Shown piece by piece: positions 63,660 to 64,000 of a stretch of 64,000 nt of DNA. The translations under genes were made by a program, and so were the position numbers. Below the pieces are notes generated by a model that was not told the origin of the DNA, did no database searches, and saw only the letters and a list, made by a program, of their open reading frames with translations. The first letter of the stretch is position 1; the number at the start of each line of letters is the position of its first letter. The DNA is taken from NCBI RefSeq assembly GCF_001632745.1, contig NZ_LQRT01000035.1, positions 1 to 64,000 on the forward strand, written 5' to 3'. The stretch comes from Aquimarina aggregata. Its GTDB lineage: Bacteria; Bacteroidota; Bacteroidia; Flavobacteriales; Flavobacteriaceae.

Positions 63660-64000
63660 ATGAAAAAAATAGATGATATTGATAAAAAGGAGTATAAAGA
63701 AGTTGTTGAACTTTGGGAAGCTTCAGTTAGAGCAACACATCATTTTCTAAAAGAAGAAGATATTGAATATTTTAAACCACTAATATTAAACACCTATTTA
63801 GATGCTGTTGAATTAAAATGTATTCGGGGTAATGGTAAAAAAATAGTTGGTTTTCTTGGAGTTGCTGATCAAAACTTGGAAATGTTATTTATTCATCCTG
63901 ATTTTAGAGGAAAAAGAATAGGAAAAACACTATTAGATTATTCAATTGACAAATTGAACGTTACGAAAGTTGACGTGAACGAACAGAATGAACAAGCTGT
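63660..64000 (+). CDS. GNAT acetyltransferase, YjaB-like (3' end outside window)
   Basis: The ATG at 63660 opens a frame that continues past position 64000 (113 codons visible). It begins MKKIDDIDKKEYKEVVELWE and has ATHHFLKEEDIEYF, then IVGFLGVADQNLEMLF and the acetyl-CoA motif IHPDFRGKRIGKTLLDYSI, then VDVNEQNEQA. This matches YjaB-type GNAT enzymes. As with the acetyltransferase gene at 6325, it sits right after an attC-like element. Confidence 0.85.
   Translation, partial: MKKIDDIDKKEYKEVVELWEASVRATHHFLKEEDIEYFKPLILNTYLDAVELKCIRGNGKKIVGFLGVADQNLEMLFIHPDFRGKRIGKTLLDYSIDKLNVTKVDVNEQNEQA

Noticed and set aside
1..64000. tRNA or rRNA genes
   Set aside because: No cloverleaf-like or rRNA-like stretch was noticed on either strand; not an exhaustive search.

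Overview
The window is AT-rich, and its genes point to a marine-type member of the Bacteroidetes, family Flavobacteriaceae. Several products carry C-terminal sorting domains of the type IX secretion system. There is a Lacal_2735-family mini-protein, a YpdA-type reductase, LytTR regulators, and promoters of the TTG / TAnnTTTG type instead of E. coli-like boxes. Genus assignment (Aquimarina- or Kordia-like) is only a guess. I see no rRNA, tRNA, CRISPR array, integrase or transposase gene.

1-8 kb: a run of short, same-strand, mostly unrecognised genes separated by intergenic elements with inverted ends (..AAC ... GTT..), much like integron attC sites or a CALIN array. It contains a frameshifted immunity-like gene, an ECF sigma factor with a membrane partner, a GNAT acetyltransferase and a DUF4261-like protein. 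A dispersed structured repeat closes it. A similar compact site, followed by a second acetyltransferase gene that runs off the window, lies at 63.6-64 kb.

8-37 kb: ordinary accessory and housekeeping genes. They include a large secreted BNR/sortilin-like protein, two proteins with an eCIS-effector-like leader, a serine hydrolase and a LytTR regulator sharing a promoter, a GH3 glycosidase, RsgA, a YaaC-like protein, a BLUF photoreceptor, Rpe, an AraC regulator, an FG-GAP/UnbV protein, YpdA, DinB and an MtfA-like peptidase.

37-53 kb: the most interesting region. Minus-strand genes encode an FHA-winged-helix protein, a 1364-aa Ser/Thr kinase-cyclase-AAA-TPR fusion (TOMM kinase/cyclase type), three candidate modified polypeptides, a fused ocin-ThiF/YcaO cyclodehydratase and a KamA-like radical SAM enzyme. 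The three candidates share a GCxMKIP motif and end in Thr/Cys/Ser residues. This looks like a thiazole/oxazole-modified (TOMM/RiPP) cluster controlled by phosphorylation. A strong minus-strand terminator separates the last candidate precursor from the modifying enzymes. Flanking it are two tandem DUF1737-like mini-genes with a shared palindromic operator, and a downstream region with three copies of a direct repeat (ATGAAATA-N2-ATGAAATA on the minus strand) plus a possible small RNA.

53-64 kb: a secreted GH26-like/PKD/T9SS protein, a CIA30-domain protein, GTP cyclohydrolase I, a Lacal_2735 mini-protein, an alpha/beta hydrolase, a LytS/LytR-type two-component pair, an adenylate-kinase-like protein without a P-loop, and a secreted protein possibly of beta-helix type.
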